Assembly: GCF_007990635.1 (NCBI RefSeq)
Contig: NZ_AP019846.1
Location: 744,001-808,000, forward strand
DNA length: 64,000 bases
Reading direction: 5' to 3'
Source: Leptotrichia hongkongensis
GTDB taxonomy: Bacteria > Fusobacteriota > Fusobacteriia > Fusobacteriales > Leptotrichiaceae
Position 1 is the stretch's first letter, and each line of letters starts with the position of its first letter. Below are positions 38,082-46,005 of the stretch, piece after piece. The position numbers and the translations under genes were made by a program. The notes under the pieces were generated by a model that saw nothing but the letters and a program-made list of their open reading frames with translations, was not told the DNA's origin and searched no databases.

Positions 38082-38360
38082 TTAATTGTTTTTTATCTTT
38101 TCGTCTAATGGTCTGATGATAACTTTATATTTCATTTTCCAATCCCATTTTTTTACTAAATCTTCAAATGAAATTGCTTTTTCCTTGTATAACTTATATT
38201 CTTCATAAGCCTCAACAGCCAATTTGTAGTCCTCTTCATCTTCGATTTTTTCAAGAATTAAATCTAACATTACTTGGTTTAAATTGATATTATTTTCCTT
38301 AACATAGTTGTTTATTTTATCTTCTATGTCAGGATGAGCATTTATAGAAACGGTTATCAT
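38082..38360 (-). CDS. RelB/DUF6290-like antitoxin with truncated toxin start fused
   Basis: About 92 aa from ATG 38360 (MITVSINAHPDIEDKIN), which follows a GGTGTGAAC region; upstream in-frame sequence to 38528 looks non-native. The ribbon-helix-helix start and a YKLAVEAYEEYKLYKEKAIS tail are typical of RelB-like antitoxins. After WDWK the frame runs straight into MKYKVIIRPLDEKI and stops. That MKYKVI-R start is how RelE-type toxins begin, so the toxin gene appears cut off and fused to its antitoxin, leaving an orphan antitoxin. No RelE body is seen downstream. Confidence 0.7.
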   Translation of the reverse strand: MITVSINAHPDIEDKINNYVKENNINLNQVMLDLILEKIEDEEDYKLAVEAYEEYKLYKEKAISFEDLVKKWDWKMKYKVIIRPLDEKIKNN

Positions 38361-38440
38361 AAAGTTCACACCCTTTCTTGTTATTTTTGTTAATAAAATT
38401 TTAACATAAAAAATAATAAAAAACAACGAAAATATTTTAT

Positions 38441-38700
38441 TAACTGCAATTTGTATCAAAAAAATTCCCGCAGAGGAAATTGCTCTATACGGGCATGACA
38501 TTCTCCCTATTAGAATAGAAAAGATCATTCATGCAGAAAACAATGAAAGAAGTGAATAACATAAGCAGAATAGGTGGCTTTATAAAAAACTGTATCGCAA
38601 ATGGATGATTAGTCAATGTTATGAATGTTGAAAAGAAGATTGACTTTAATCAGAAAATTAATGAAGAAATAGAATATCTGCCCAAAAGAAAAAAGGAGGG
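38441..38700 (+). pseudogene. Gene debris, possible replication-protein remnant
   Basis: On the plus strand one frame reads IKKIPAEEIALYGHDILPIR and ends AENNERSE-stop; the next frame reads NNISRIGGFIKNCIANG-stop; then KKIDFNQKINEEIEYLPKRK. The RIGGFIKNCIANG-like segment resembles C-terminal parts of plasmid initiators, but the match is weak. These short frames in shifting phase look like a worn gene. The 96-aa frame at 38621-38911 runs antisense into a real lipoprotein gene and is not credible as a whole. Confidence 0.3.
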
Positions 38701-38791
38701 AAGTCATTCCCCTGTATGGGAAGCCCCTGCCTTTAATATATATTCCCTTTTTTCCTTATCATTGTTATCCCTCTGCATATATTTACATATG

Positions 38792-38971
38792 CTAGTAAAC
38801 CCTGTTTCCGTATTTGTCCTTGCAGTAAGCATATCCATTTTCATTTCTATAACATCTTATATCTCTTCCATCTTGTCTCTCGCGATATTCACTCCATTCT
38901 TTTGGACTTAAAAGCTCACATCCCACGACAGACATAGCAAGTATAACCATCAATAAAATTTTCTTAAACAT
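38792..38971 (-). CDS. Small lipoprotein, tandem copy 1
   Basis: A 59-aa protein: MFKKILLMVILAMSVVGC signal with lipobox VVGC (Cys18), then ELLSPKEWSEYRERQDG, RCYRNENGYAYCKDKYGNRV and a final Tyr. Two further cysteines (Cys40 and Cys50) could form a disulfide. GGAAGG lies 12 bases or so before the ATG. The gene and about 125 bp of flank are repeated at exact 307-bp steps at 39099 and 39406, each on the same strand. Confidence 0.8.
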   Translation of the reverse strand: MFKKILLMVILAMSVVGCELLSPKEWSEYRERQDGRDIRCYRNENGYAYCKDKYGNRVY

Positions 38972-39098
38972 TGCATATCATTTCCTTCCGTTTAAATTAT
39001 CTATTTATGTGAATATATTTCTTCGATTTTGTGTATTAACTATTTGTGTTCTTTTTAACTAAATAATATTTTAAGTTGAAATACAAAATTACATATAG

Positions 39099-39278
39099 CT
39101 AGTAAACTCTGTTTCCGTATTTGTCCTTGCAATAAAAATATCCATTTTGATCTTCATAACATTTTTCTCCTCTTTTTACTCTCTCTTGATGTGCTTCTTT
39201 CCACTCGTTAACATCAAAAAGACTGCAACTAGTAACCGACATCGCAAGAATAGCCAAGAGTAAAATTTTCTTAAACAT
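39099..39278 (-). CDS. Small lipoprotein, tandem copy 2
   Basis: A 59-aa paralogue: MFKKILLLAILAMSVTSC (Cys18 lipobox), SLFDVNEWKEAHQERVKRG, then CYEDQNGYFYCKDKYGNRV and Tyr. The cysteine spacing is as in copy 1. The middle differs most between copies while both ends and the intergenic DNA stay nearly identical, which suggests duplication followed by change in the exposed part. Confidence 0.8.
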   Translation of the reverse strand: MFKKILLLAILAMSVTSCSLFDVNEWKEAHQERVKRGEKCYEDQNGYFYCKDKYGNRVY

Positions 39279-39405
39279 TGTATATCATTTCCTTCCGTTT
39301 AAATTATCTATTTATATGAATATATTTCTTCGATTTTGTGTATTAACTATTTGTGTTCTTTTTAACTAAATAATATTTTAAGTTGAAATATAAAATTACA
39401 TATAG

Positions 39406-39585
39406 CTAGTATGTTCTGTTTCCGTATCTGTCGATGCAGTAAGCATATCCACTTTCATCTCTATAACATTTTACGCCTCTTTCAGCATCTTCTCGATTTA
39501 TTCTATCCCATCTTTTTGTATCAAGCAGCTCACACCCCACCACAGACATAGCAAGTATAACCATCAATAAAATTTTTTTAAACAT
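39406..39585 (-). CDS. Small lipoprotein, tandem copy 3
   Basis: A 59-aa paralogue: MFKKILLMVILAMSVVGC, ELLDTKRWDRINREDAERG, then CYRDESGYAYCIDRYGNRT and Tyr. Its AAGGAGATGATATGCAATG start region has the best ribosome binding site of the three. As the promoter-proximal copy it is probably the founder or the best expressed. Function unknown. Confidence 0.8.
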   Translation of the reverse strand: MFKKILLMVILAMSVVGCELLDTKRWDRINREDAERGVKCYRDESGYAYCIDRYGNRTY

Positions 39586-39765
39586 TGCATATCATCTCCT
39601 TATGTTTTAAATATATTTCTCTCATTTTATGTATTGATTATTTGTGTTTTTTTATATTTTTATTATACAATATTTTAAGTTTGAATACAAATTGTTTTTT
39701 ATATTTCTGCAGAAAATTTAATGAAAAATAAAATTATACCTAAATTACAATATAATTTTCTTAAA

Positions 39766-40263
39766 TTATTTTATTTCAATACCTTCCAGTTCCAATAAAA
39801 ACTCTTTTATATGGAGTCCTCCACCATATCCGACTAACTTTCCATTCATACCAATTACACGATGGCAAGGAATAAAAATTGAGATTTTATTTCGATTGTT
39901 TGCCATTCCGACTGCACGGACTGCTTTTTCGTTATTAATTGCAACTGCTATATCCTTGTAGGAACGGGTTTCGCCGTAAGGGATTGCTTCAAGAGCGTTC
40001 CAGACGGAAATTTGAAAAGGTGTTCCTTCTTTTAAAAGTGGTAAGTCAAAATTTTTTCGCTTTTTGGAAAAATATTCAAACAACTGATTTTTTGCCTTTT
40101 TTATTAACTCGGTTTCTTTAATTTGAAAATTATCATCATTTTTCAATTTTTCAATTTCATAATTCCAGATTACATCAGTAATATGAGAATCATTTTCTGT
40201 TGTGGCAAGTCCAATTTTTCCAATTGGAGTATTGGTTTCATAAAAATAGATATTTTTTTTCAT
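39766..40263 (-). CDS. ogt: Methylated-DNA--protein-cysteine methyltransferase
   Basis: A 165-aa suicide repair protein removing alkyl groups from O6 of guanine. Cys133 in IPCHRVIG accepts the alkyl group; the helix-turn-helix runs YGETRSYKDIAVAINNEKAV with RAVGMANNRN after it. The N-terminal domain is complete, and no AraC-type Ada domain is fused, so Ogt type. A MITE-like repeat sits 22 bp upstream of the start. Confidence 0.95.
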   Translation of the reverse strand: MKKNIYFYETNTPIGKIGLATTENDSHITDVIWNYEIEKLKNDDNFQIKETELIKKAKNQLFEYFSKKRKNFDLPLLKEGTPFQISVWNALEAIPYGETRSYKDIAVAINNEKAVRAVGMANNRNKISIFIPCHRVIGMNGKLVGYGGGLHIKEFLLELEGIEIK

Positions 40264-40284
40264 TGTTATTAGCCTTTCTTTAAT

Positions 40285-40389
40285 TATAGTAAAACTAGTT
40301 TAAAATAGAACTCAAAAATTATGACTATTTTACTCAAACCCTAAATTATATAATTTCTATCAGTTCAATTTTAAATAGGTTCGAGTATA
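40285..40389 (-). repeat. MITE-like 105-bp repeat, copy E
   Basis: TATAGTAAAACTAG to GGTTCGAGTATA; nearly identical to copies B and C. It occupies the region just upstream of ogt and may carry or disrupt its promoter. Confidence 0.8.
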
Positions 40390-40562
40390 TAATCAAACTT
40401 CATTAAAATTTTTTAGAATTTTAAATTTTAATTATTTTGACATGTAGTCTAAATTATACTACATTAATCGATATTTTAAAACAAAATAATTTTATTATGG
40501 TTAAATTATGCGATTTAAGGTATAATATAGTAAATTATTAAAAATAGAATAGGGGAGATTTT

Positions 40563-41372
40563 ATGGAAAGTTTTGAAGATGCTGAAAAAAGAGATTTTGT
40601 AGGAACTATATCAGGAATCGTCAAAATAGTTGGAATAATGATTTTTACGTGGAGTATTCTAATTTTTCAAAGAGGTATTTTTAGCAGTTATTATTTTAGT
40701 AGTGTTGCAAAAACAGGAGATTTGAAAGCTGGAGAAATGGTAACGCTTGTTCAGACGTTATTTAGCCTTGTTGTACTGATTATAGTAAGTATTATTTTTA
40801 TAAAAATGATGAAGACTAGATTTGGTAAGGAAAATTTAAATAAAATAAAATTCTGGACTTTTGTTATAATAGTGATAACTATTGTTTTATTTGCACTTGG
40901 AGTGACTTTTTCGATGATAAATTCGATAGCTAAAAATATTGGGAGTATTTCTTTGAGTGATAAAATTACTATATTTTTTAAAACAGGAATTTTAGAAGGA
41001 ATAAAAGGGATGCAGTTAATTGGATTTTTGTTGACAATGTGTTTATTTTCGATTAAAGTTTACGAGAATAATAAGAAAAAAAGTCTATTTGCAATAATTT
41101 TTGCTGGCATAAGTTCAATAATTCTAATGGTAATTTTTTATTTTGTTGGGCTATTTTTAGATTTATATCTGCTTCAAACAAGTCAAGGCTGGAAAATGGA
41201 AACACTCTCTGGATTTATAAGAGAAATAATGCAAAATGCAAATATGCAGGAAGTAGTGTTTAATTATTATTTTTATTTAACATCATCTGTTGTTGTAATA
41301 TTTACAATAATATTAATTTTAAATGTTTTTCAGATAATAAAAAGAAACTTTATGGAGAAGAATAGTTTTTAA
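40563..41372 (+). CDS. Polytopic membrane protein of unknown function
   Basis: A 269-aa protein with about six hydrophobic segments (near 18-38, 62-80, 96-118, 148-162, 175-203 and 236-260) separated by short charged loops. There is no signal peptide cleavage site and no known transporter motif. AGGGGAG precedes the ATG. It ends about 95 bp before the AbiF RNA promoter, with no clear terminator, so its relation to the AbiF unit is open. Confidence 0.65.
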   Translation: MESFEDAEKRDFVGTISGIVKIVGIMIFTWSILIFQRGIFSSYYFSSVAKTGDLKAGEMVTLVQTLFSLVVLIIVSIIFIKMMKTRFGKENLNKIKFWTFVIIVITIVLFALGVTFSMINSIAKNIGSISLSDKITIFFKTGILEGIKGMQLIGFLLTMCLFSIKVYENNKKKSLFAIIFAGISSIILMVIFYFVGLFLDLYLLQTSQGWKMETLSGFIREIMQNANMQEVVFNYYFYLTSSVVVIFTIILILNVFQIIKRNFMEKNSF

Positions 41373-41466
41373 AACTGTTGAAAATATTGATGTTTAGTGA
41401 TTAAAGTTTTGAAAAATGATATTTGTGTTTGTAATTTACTTTATTTAAAAAAAATTAAAATACTTG

Positions 41467-41495
41467 TTGACGAATCAATGTTTTAGTGATATACT
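41467..41495 (+). promoter_or_regulatory. Near-consensus promoter of the AbiF-associated RNA
   Basis: TTGACG (41467-41472) and TATACT (41490-41495) are separated by exactly 17 bp, the best sigma-70-type promoter in the region. The predicted start is near 41502, so the transcript begins with the small hairpin RNA rather than directly at the abi gene. Confidence 0.8.
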
Positions 41496-41501
41496 TAATC
41501 C

Positions 41502-41567
41502 AAGATAAATTGATCGTTTGGATCATCGGTCTTGTCGTATTTAAATAAGTTATGACAAGACTTTTTT
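41502..41567 (+). ncRNA. AbiF-type small structured RNA
   Basis: Between the promoter and the abi gene lies a compact structured transcript. Hairpin 1: TGATC (41511-41515) pairs with GATCA (41521-41525) around a GTTTG loop. Hairpin 2: GTCTTGTC (41529-41536) pairs perfectly with GACAAGAC (41554-41561) around a 17-base AT-rich loop and is followed by six T residues, a Rho-independent terminator. A small RNA of about 66 nt is predicted, with read-through giving the downstream mRNA. A structured RNA motif upstream of Abi_2 genes has been described by comparative genomics (AbiF RNA), and AbiF/ncRNA pairs have been reported as toxin-antitoxin-like systems; whether this copy fits that covariance model was not tested. 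Confidence 0.75.
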
Positions 41568-41585
41568 GTTTTAAGGAGAAGGGGA

Positions 41586-42530
41586 ATGAAAGAGGAAAAT
41601 TATTTATTAGAACAACAAATAGAAATTTTAAAAGAAAAAGGATTGATAATAAAAGATACGGCTTTAGGGAAGCAAATTTTACAACATTTTAATTTTTTTG
41701 ATATTATTAAAGTGTATAAAAATTTATTTATAGTAAATAATGTTTTTGTCAAAAATACAACTATAGAAAAGGTATTTTTGTTTTATCATTATGATAGAGG
41801 GATTCAAAATATATTATTTAAATATAGTGTGTATATAGAAAGAATATTTAAAAATAGACTGGCAGAGATTCTATCACAAGAAATTGGAATAACTAAACAA
41901 GAATATTTAAATATAGAAAATTATACCGTAAGAAATAATAATAATTTAATTTTAAATAATACGTTAAAGGAAATAAGAGATATAGAAGGTATTTCAGAAC
42001 ATCCAAGTATTTTATTAAAAAAAATAACTTTTAGCACAACAATAAATTTGTATAATTTTTTAAATGAAAAATTAAAGGAAAAAATGATATATTTTAATTA
42101 TAAGGATAATGAAAAGCAACAAGCGAAAAATTTGTTTAGAAATAGCCTTTATATAATTAGAAGGTATCGAAATGAAATAGCACACTCAATGGATTTTATA
42201 AATTATAGAGCTGAAAGATATATAATTTTTAGATATTTAAAAAAAATATTGAATGAATACGGATATATAAAATTAATGAACAAGAACGATTATTCCAAAA
42301 GACAAAGAGGTTCTAACGATATTTTTTCGATGATATTGTCAATAATACTGTTGTTAGGAAATGAATTTTTGAGAACAGAAATGCTGAAGGAATTAGAAAT
42401 GTTTATAAATAAAGAAAATAAAGAAAAATTTAAAAGTTATGCTGAAATTACAAATCTTCCTGATAATTTTTTAGATAGATTGCAAGAAACATTAAAAGAA
42501 AAAAAGAATAATTACTTATTTAGAAGTTAA
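41586..42530 (+). CDS. AbiF/Abi_2-family HEPN protein
   Basis: A 314-aa abortive-infection protein of the Abi_2 (AbiD/AbiF) type. The N-terminus has the family rhythm LLEQQIEILKEKGLIIKD; the middle has YDRGIQNILFKYSVYIERIF and an HPSILLKKITF segment. The HEPN ribonuclease motif is R195-N-E-I-A-H200 within RRYRNEIAHS, matching R-x4-H. Such proteins are thought to cleave RNA as dimers and are restrained by a cognate small RNA. AAGGAG lies 7 bases before the ATG and follows the RNA terminator directly. It is proposed in the literature as a relative of the Cas13 ancestor. Confidence 0.87.
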   Translation: MKEENYLLEQQIEILKEKGLIIKDTALGKQILQHFNFFDIIKVYKNLFIVNNVFVKNTTIEKVFLFYHYDRGIQNILFKYSVYIERIFKNRLAEILSQEIGITKQEYLNIENYTVRNNNNLILNNTLKEIRDIEGISEHPSILLKKITFSTTINLYNFLNEKLKEKMIYFNYKDNEKQQAKNLFRNSLYIIRRYRNEIAHSMDFINYRAERYIIFRYLKKILNEYGYIKLMNKNDYSKRQRGSNDIFSMILSIILLLGNEFLRTEMLKELEMFINKENKEKFKSYAEITNLPDNFLDRLQETLKEKKNNYLFRS

Positions 42531-42593
42531 TTTTTATTTGTATTTTTAATATTTAGAAAATTAAACAAAATTATAAAAAAGGAAATATAAAAA

Positions 42594-43823
42594 ATGAATT
42601 TATTTGATGAAGTATATGAAGATAAGAAGCCGCTAGCATTTAGATACCGTCCAAAAAGTCTTGATGATTTTTATGGGCAGAAGAGATTGGTTGGGGAAAA
42701 TGGGATTTTGAGGAAGATTATTGAACGTGGAAACTTTATGAATGCGATTTTTTGGGGAGCACCGGGAACAGGGAAAACTACACTTGCAGAAATAATTGCT
42801 GATAAAATGAATTACTATTACGAATATTTGAATGCTATAAAAGCTTCTGTAACTGATATAAAGAATATTTCTGACAAGGCACACAGCAGCTTTCACACAA
42901 ATGGACAGCAGACACTCTTATTTTTAGATGAAATTCATAGATTTAACAAGCTGCAGCAGGATTCACTACTTGAAGATTTGGAAAATGGAAATATTATTTT
43001 AATTGGAGCGACTACTGAAAATCCTTATTATAACTTGAATAACGCATTATTATCAAGATGTATGGCATTTGAATTTAAGAAATTGAGTGAAGAAGATTTG
43101 CTTAAAATATTGAGAAATATTAATGAAAAGGAGAATTTTGGAATTTCAGATGATATTTTGGGATATATTTCGGAAATAATTGAAGGGGATGCAAGGCAGG
43201 CCATAAACATTTTGGAACTGATAACAAATGTTGGAGTGGAGTTTACGCTGGAAGAAGTAAAGGAAATTTTGAATACAAAAAAATCATATCACAGGACAGA
43301 AGACAAGTACAATACAATTTCAGCAATGATAAAAAGCATTCGTGGAAGTGATCCTGATGCGGCTGTCTACTGGATGGCGAAAATGCTGTCTGGTGGCGAA
43401 GATATTTTATATATTGCAAGAAGACTTGTGATTTTGGCTTCTGAAGACATTGGGCTTGCAAATCCGCAGGCTTTACCAGTTGCCGTGGCAGGACTTAATG
43501 CGATAAAGGAAATTGGAATGCCCGAAGCTAGAATCATCTTATCTGAAGTGGCAATCTATCTCGCAATTTCTCCCAAGAGCAATTCAGCCTACAATGCTAT
43601 AAATTCAGCACTAAGCCACATTGAAAATGAAAAAATTCAGGAAGTGCCAGTTCATCTCACAAAAGTTGGAGCAAAAGACTACAAATACCCACACAATTAT
43701 GAAAATCATTATGTAGACCAAATTTATATGAATGAAAAAATCAAATTTTATGAACATGGAGAAAATAAATTTGAAAAGGCGGCGGATGAGTGGTTGAAGA
43801 AGATTAAAAAGAATCAAAAATAA
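42594..43823 (+). CDS. rarA: Replication-associated recombination protein A (AAA+ ATPase)
   Basis: A 409-aa clamp-loader-like ATPase of the RarA/MgsA/WRNIP1 family acting at stalled forks. RPKSLDDFYGQ opens the protein; Walker A GAPGTGKTT (55-63) and Walker B LLFLDEIHRF (Asp112, Glu113) follow; then ATTENPYYNLNNALLSRC carries sensor 1 and the arginine finger region. The C-terminal tetramerisation part has SGGEDILYIARRLVILASED and the final PHNYENHYVDQIY. It starts 63 bp after the abiF-like gene. Confidence 0.95.
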   Translation: MNLFDEVYEDKKPLAFRYRPKSLDDFYGQKRLVGENGILRKIIERGNFMNAIFWGAPGTGKTTLAEIIADKMNYYYEYLNAIKASVTDIKNISDKAHSSFHTNGQQTLLFLDEIHRFNKLQQDSLLEDLENGNIILIGATTENPYYNLNNALLSRCMAFEFKKLSEEDLLKILRNINEKENFGISDDILGYISEIIEGDARQAINILELITNVGVEFTLEEVKEILNTKKSYHRTEDKYNTISAMIKSIRGSDPDAAVYWMAKMLSGGEDILYIARRLVILASEDIGLANPQALPVAVAGLNAIKEIGMPEARIILSEVAIYLAISPKSNSAYNAINSALSHIENEKIQEVPVHLTKVGAKDYKYPHNYENHYVDQIYMNEKIKFYEHGENKFEKAADEWLKKIKKNQK

Positions 43824-43856
43824 ATTGTCTATTAAATTTTGGAAAATAGTTGGTAT

Positions 43857-43903
43857 AAAAAATACTCAAACAATAGTGTGGTTAGTTGTCTGAGTATTTT
43901 TTT
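43857..43903. terminator. Terminator between rarA and the next minus-strand gene
   Basis: AAATACTCAAACAA pairs with TTGTCTGAGTATTT around a GTGTGG-type loop, followed by T residues. Confidence 0.85.
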
Positions 43904-43909
43904 GAATAT

Positions 43910-44593
43910 TTAATAACAAGCTGAAGGGTCATAGTTTTGTACAAAATTTCTTGCTGTGTCACGTTCACAGTCGTATTTAATGACTGAATCTCCAGACATT
44001 TTCCTTTCTATGAGCAATTTATTTAAATTGTATTCAGCTAACTGATTACTGCTGGCATTTGGTACATGAAGTATTAAACCGTATTCCATTTCTACTCCAT
44101 TACTGATACCTGTTGCAGCCCAAACTGTACCGATATATTTTTTTAGAGAAGAAGTGCTGATATTTTTAAAGCCTTTTAAATTTATATATCCCTTTTTTCC
44201 TTTATCTTTTCCATCCAAAACTTGAACTAATACTTTGTTATTACTTCTTATTCCTTTTATTTCAACAAGTGTATAATCCATATCAGAAGCTGTAAATCTT
44301 CTTTCATATGGATCAAATTCTTTAGTTTCAGTCTTAGTTTCATTGATTTTGGTTTCATTTTTTTTGTTATTTTCTTTAGTCTGAGTTTGTACTGAAGCCA
44401 TCATTTGATTTTCCAACTGTCGTTTTTCCTGCTCCTTTTGGACTTTTTCCATCTCGCTTATCTTATTTTTCATACTTACAAATTGGTAAATACCACCACC
44501 TATGATGATAAATCCTATAACTAGAACAAGAGCAATTATTACTCCAATTAGAATTTTTACTAAATTTTTGTTTTCAACATTATTATTTTCCAT
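43910..44593 (-). CDS. Membrane-anchored protein with coiled coil
   Basis: A 227-aa protein with a short cytosolic N-terminus, one membrane span (about 11-36, VKILIGVIIALVLVIGFIII), then a coiled coil (KISEMEKVQKEQEKRQLENQ) and a low-complexity KNETKINETKTETK linker. The C-terminal domain (about 90-227) contains KVLVQVLDGKDKGKKGYINL, SH3-like, and ends with two cysteines (YDCERD, DPSACY). Likely outside the membrane. Family unknown. Confidence 0.7.
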   Translation of the reverse strand: MENNNVENKNLVKILIGVIIALVLVIGFIIIGGGIYQFVSMKNKISEMEKVQKEQEKRQLENQMMASVQTQTKENNKKNETKINETKTETKEFDPYERRFTASDMDYTLVEIKGIRSNNKVLVQVLDGKDKGKKGYINLKGFKNISTSSLKKYIGTVWAATGISNGVEMEYGLILHVPNASSNQLAEYNLNKLLIERKMSGDSVIKYDCERDTARNFVQNYDPSACY

Positions 44594-44627
44594 TTATATT
44601 TCTCCTAAAATTCTTAATGTATTAACA

Positions 44628-45154
44628 TCTATTTAATTCCACATATTTTATACAAGTCAACATCAATATAAGGACTTTCGTTTATCCAAGAATTATGTAC
44701 AAATATTTCTTCTATATCGCAATTCAATTTATTATTTACTTTCTCTTTCAAAGATAGGTTTTGAAATCCAATTGCTTGAAACATCTGCTATTACAAGTAA
44801 AGGATCTGCACATTCATTTCTTGATGTATCACAAGTTTCTATATCATAAAAATCAACCGAACGAAAACCATCGTGATCAATTTTATATGGAAAAACTGTT
44901 CTTAAATGTTTATAAGTTGCGATTACTCTGCTATTTGCTTCATCATGTTCCCATACAATATCTTTTGATTTTGCTTTTTTTGTAACATATCTTTGTGCAA
45001 GAAATAAAGGATATTCTCCTAAATAATTAATATTTAGTTCTTTAAAATAATTTTTTTTGCTATTTGTCATAGATTTTACACTAATTATTGCGTCATCACT
45101 CTTTTCGCAAGAAAATATAGAAACTAATAGTATAATCAAAAATATTTTTTTCAT
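44628..45154 (-). pseudogene. Lipoprotein gene with 3' frameshift
   Basis: The intact reading part (44732-45154, 140 aa) has a lipoprotein signal, MKKIFLIILLVSIFSC with Cys16, then LGEYPLFLAQRYVTKKAK and CDTSRNECADPLLVIADVSS. It stops at FERESK, but another frame continues at once with LSLKEKVNNKLNCDIEEIFV, then NSWINESPYIDVDLYKI to a stop at 44628. A single frameshift therefore shortens the protein, or the shorter form is used. Function unknown. Confidence 0.6.
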
Positions 45155-45200
45155 AATATGTTTTTCTTTCCTTTCTTTAATTTTATTGTTTATTAAAGTT

Positions 45201-45975
45201 TTATTTTTTTTTCAAATATTCCTTATTGACATATCCAAATTCTTCACCATCTAAAACTTGAACATAATACCAATTACCTTTTTCATTAATTAAACTTACA
45301 GTTTTTCCATTTTTTACCTTGCCACGAATTGTTGAATTGTTGTCAGGCTTTCTCATAAAATTAACATATCCATTTGGTGAATTTACAATATATTTTTCTC
45401 GCTTTGCTCTTTTTTCTTCTAAATCTTCATAATTATTATAGCCAGAAACAAAATCTTCCCTTCTTACAACATCTATTACGTTTCCGTGAATTTCAAAGTC
45501 TACTACTTCTTGATTAAAAACAATTCCAGAAGGTTTTCCATCAAAACCTTTATCATTATAAATTTTACAAAGTCTTTATTTTTATCAATACTATGAATCC
45601 AAACGTCTACGATATCACCAACACTGTGAGGATTACTTTCAGATTTACTGCTAAATATTTCAAAAAATTATTATATATTGAATTAAAAACAGCATCTTCA
45701 ATATGAATCTCTGTAATTTTAGGATTAGGAGTACAATCTCCTAAATCTCCAAATCCATATGTGTCAACATCTTTTTCGTCAATATACTGTGTTCCAGAAA
45801 CTTTAGTATTTTTGGAAAGTTTAATTATTACTGTACCTGTCTCATCTTGTCCCAAATAACTTCCATTCAAAGTGTCTACATTAATATCGTAAATCATTCC
45901 AGGATTACATTTCTCATAAGCCAATCCAACAATATTTATAACAAACAAACTTAGAATTAACAACAATTTTCTCAT
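45201..45975 (-). pseudogene. Secreted SH3-domain protein gene broken by two frameshifts
   Basis: The start is good: MRKLLLILSLFVINIVGLAY signal peptide, then a 100-residue domain ending near EDAVFNSIYNNF. The annotated-length frame stops at 45607 after a shift. The neighbouring frame gives FFEIFSSKSESNPHSVGDIV and WIHSIDKNKDFVKF. A second shift leads to YNDKGFDGKPSGIVFNQEVV and finally a bacterial SH3 domain, YVNFMRKPDNNSTIRGKVKN then GNWYYVQVLDGEEFGYVNKE, ending at 45201. Intact, it would be about 255 aa. Either decay or sequencing error in homopolymers. Confidence 0.65.
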
Positions 45976-46005
45976 AATTCTTCTCCAATCTTTTAAAATA
46001 CATTC

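Larger units (their letters stand above)
38792..39712. repeat. Tandem 307-bp triplication
   Basis: The stop codons of the three lipoprotein genes are at 38792, 39099 and 39406, exactly 307 bp apart. The spacers (for example 38990-39098 and 39297-39405) are near-identical, including a TTCGATTTTGTGTATTAAC segment and a TATTTTAAGTTGAAATA segment. The outer flank near 39600-39690 keeps a worn version. Confidence 0.85.

Noticed and set aside
38621-38911. 96-aa plus-strand frame with hydrophobic C-terminus
   Set aside because: Its 3' half is antisense to a lipoprotein gene that exists in three tandem copies with conserved signal and cysteines, so the plus-strand frame is a shadow; only its first 40 residues may be gene debris.
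41480-41487. GTTTTAGT near the AbiF promoter as a CRISPR anti-repeat (tracr-like)
   Set aside because: Only eight bases match the repeat complement, it lies between the -35 and -10 boxes and would not be transcribed, and type VI-A needs no tracrRNA.
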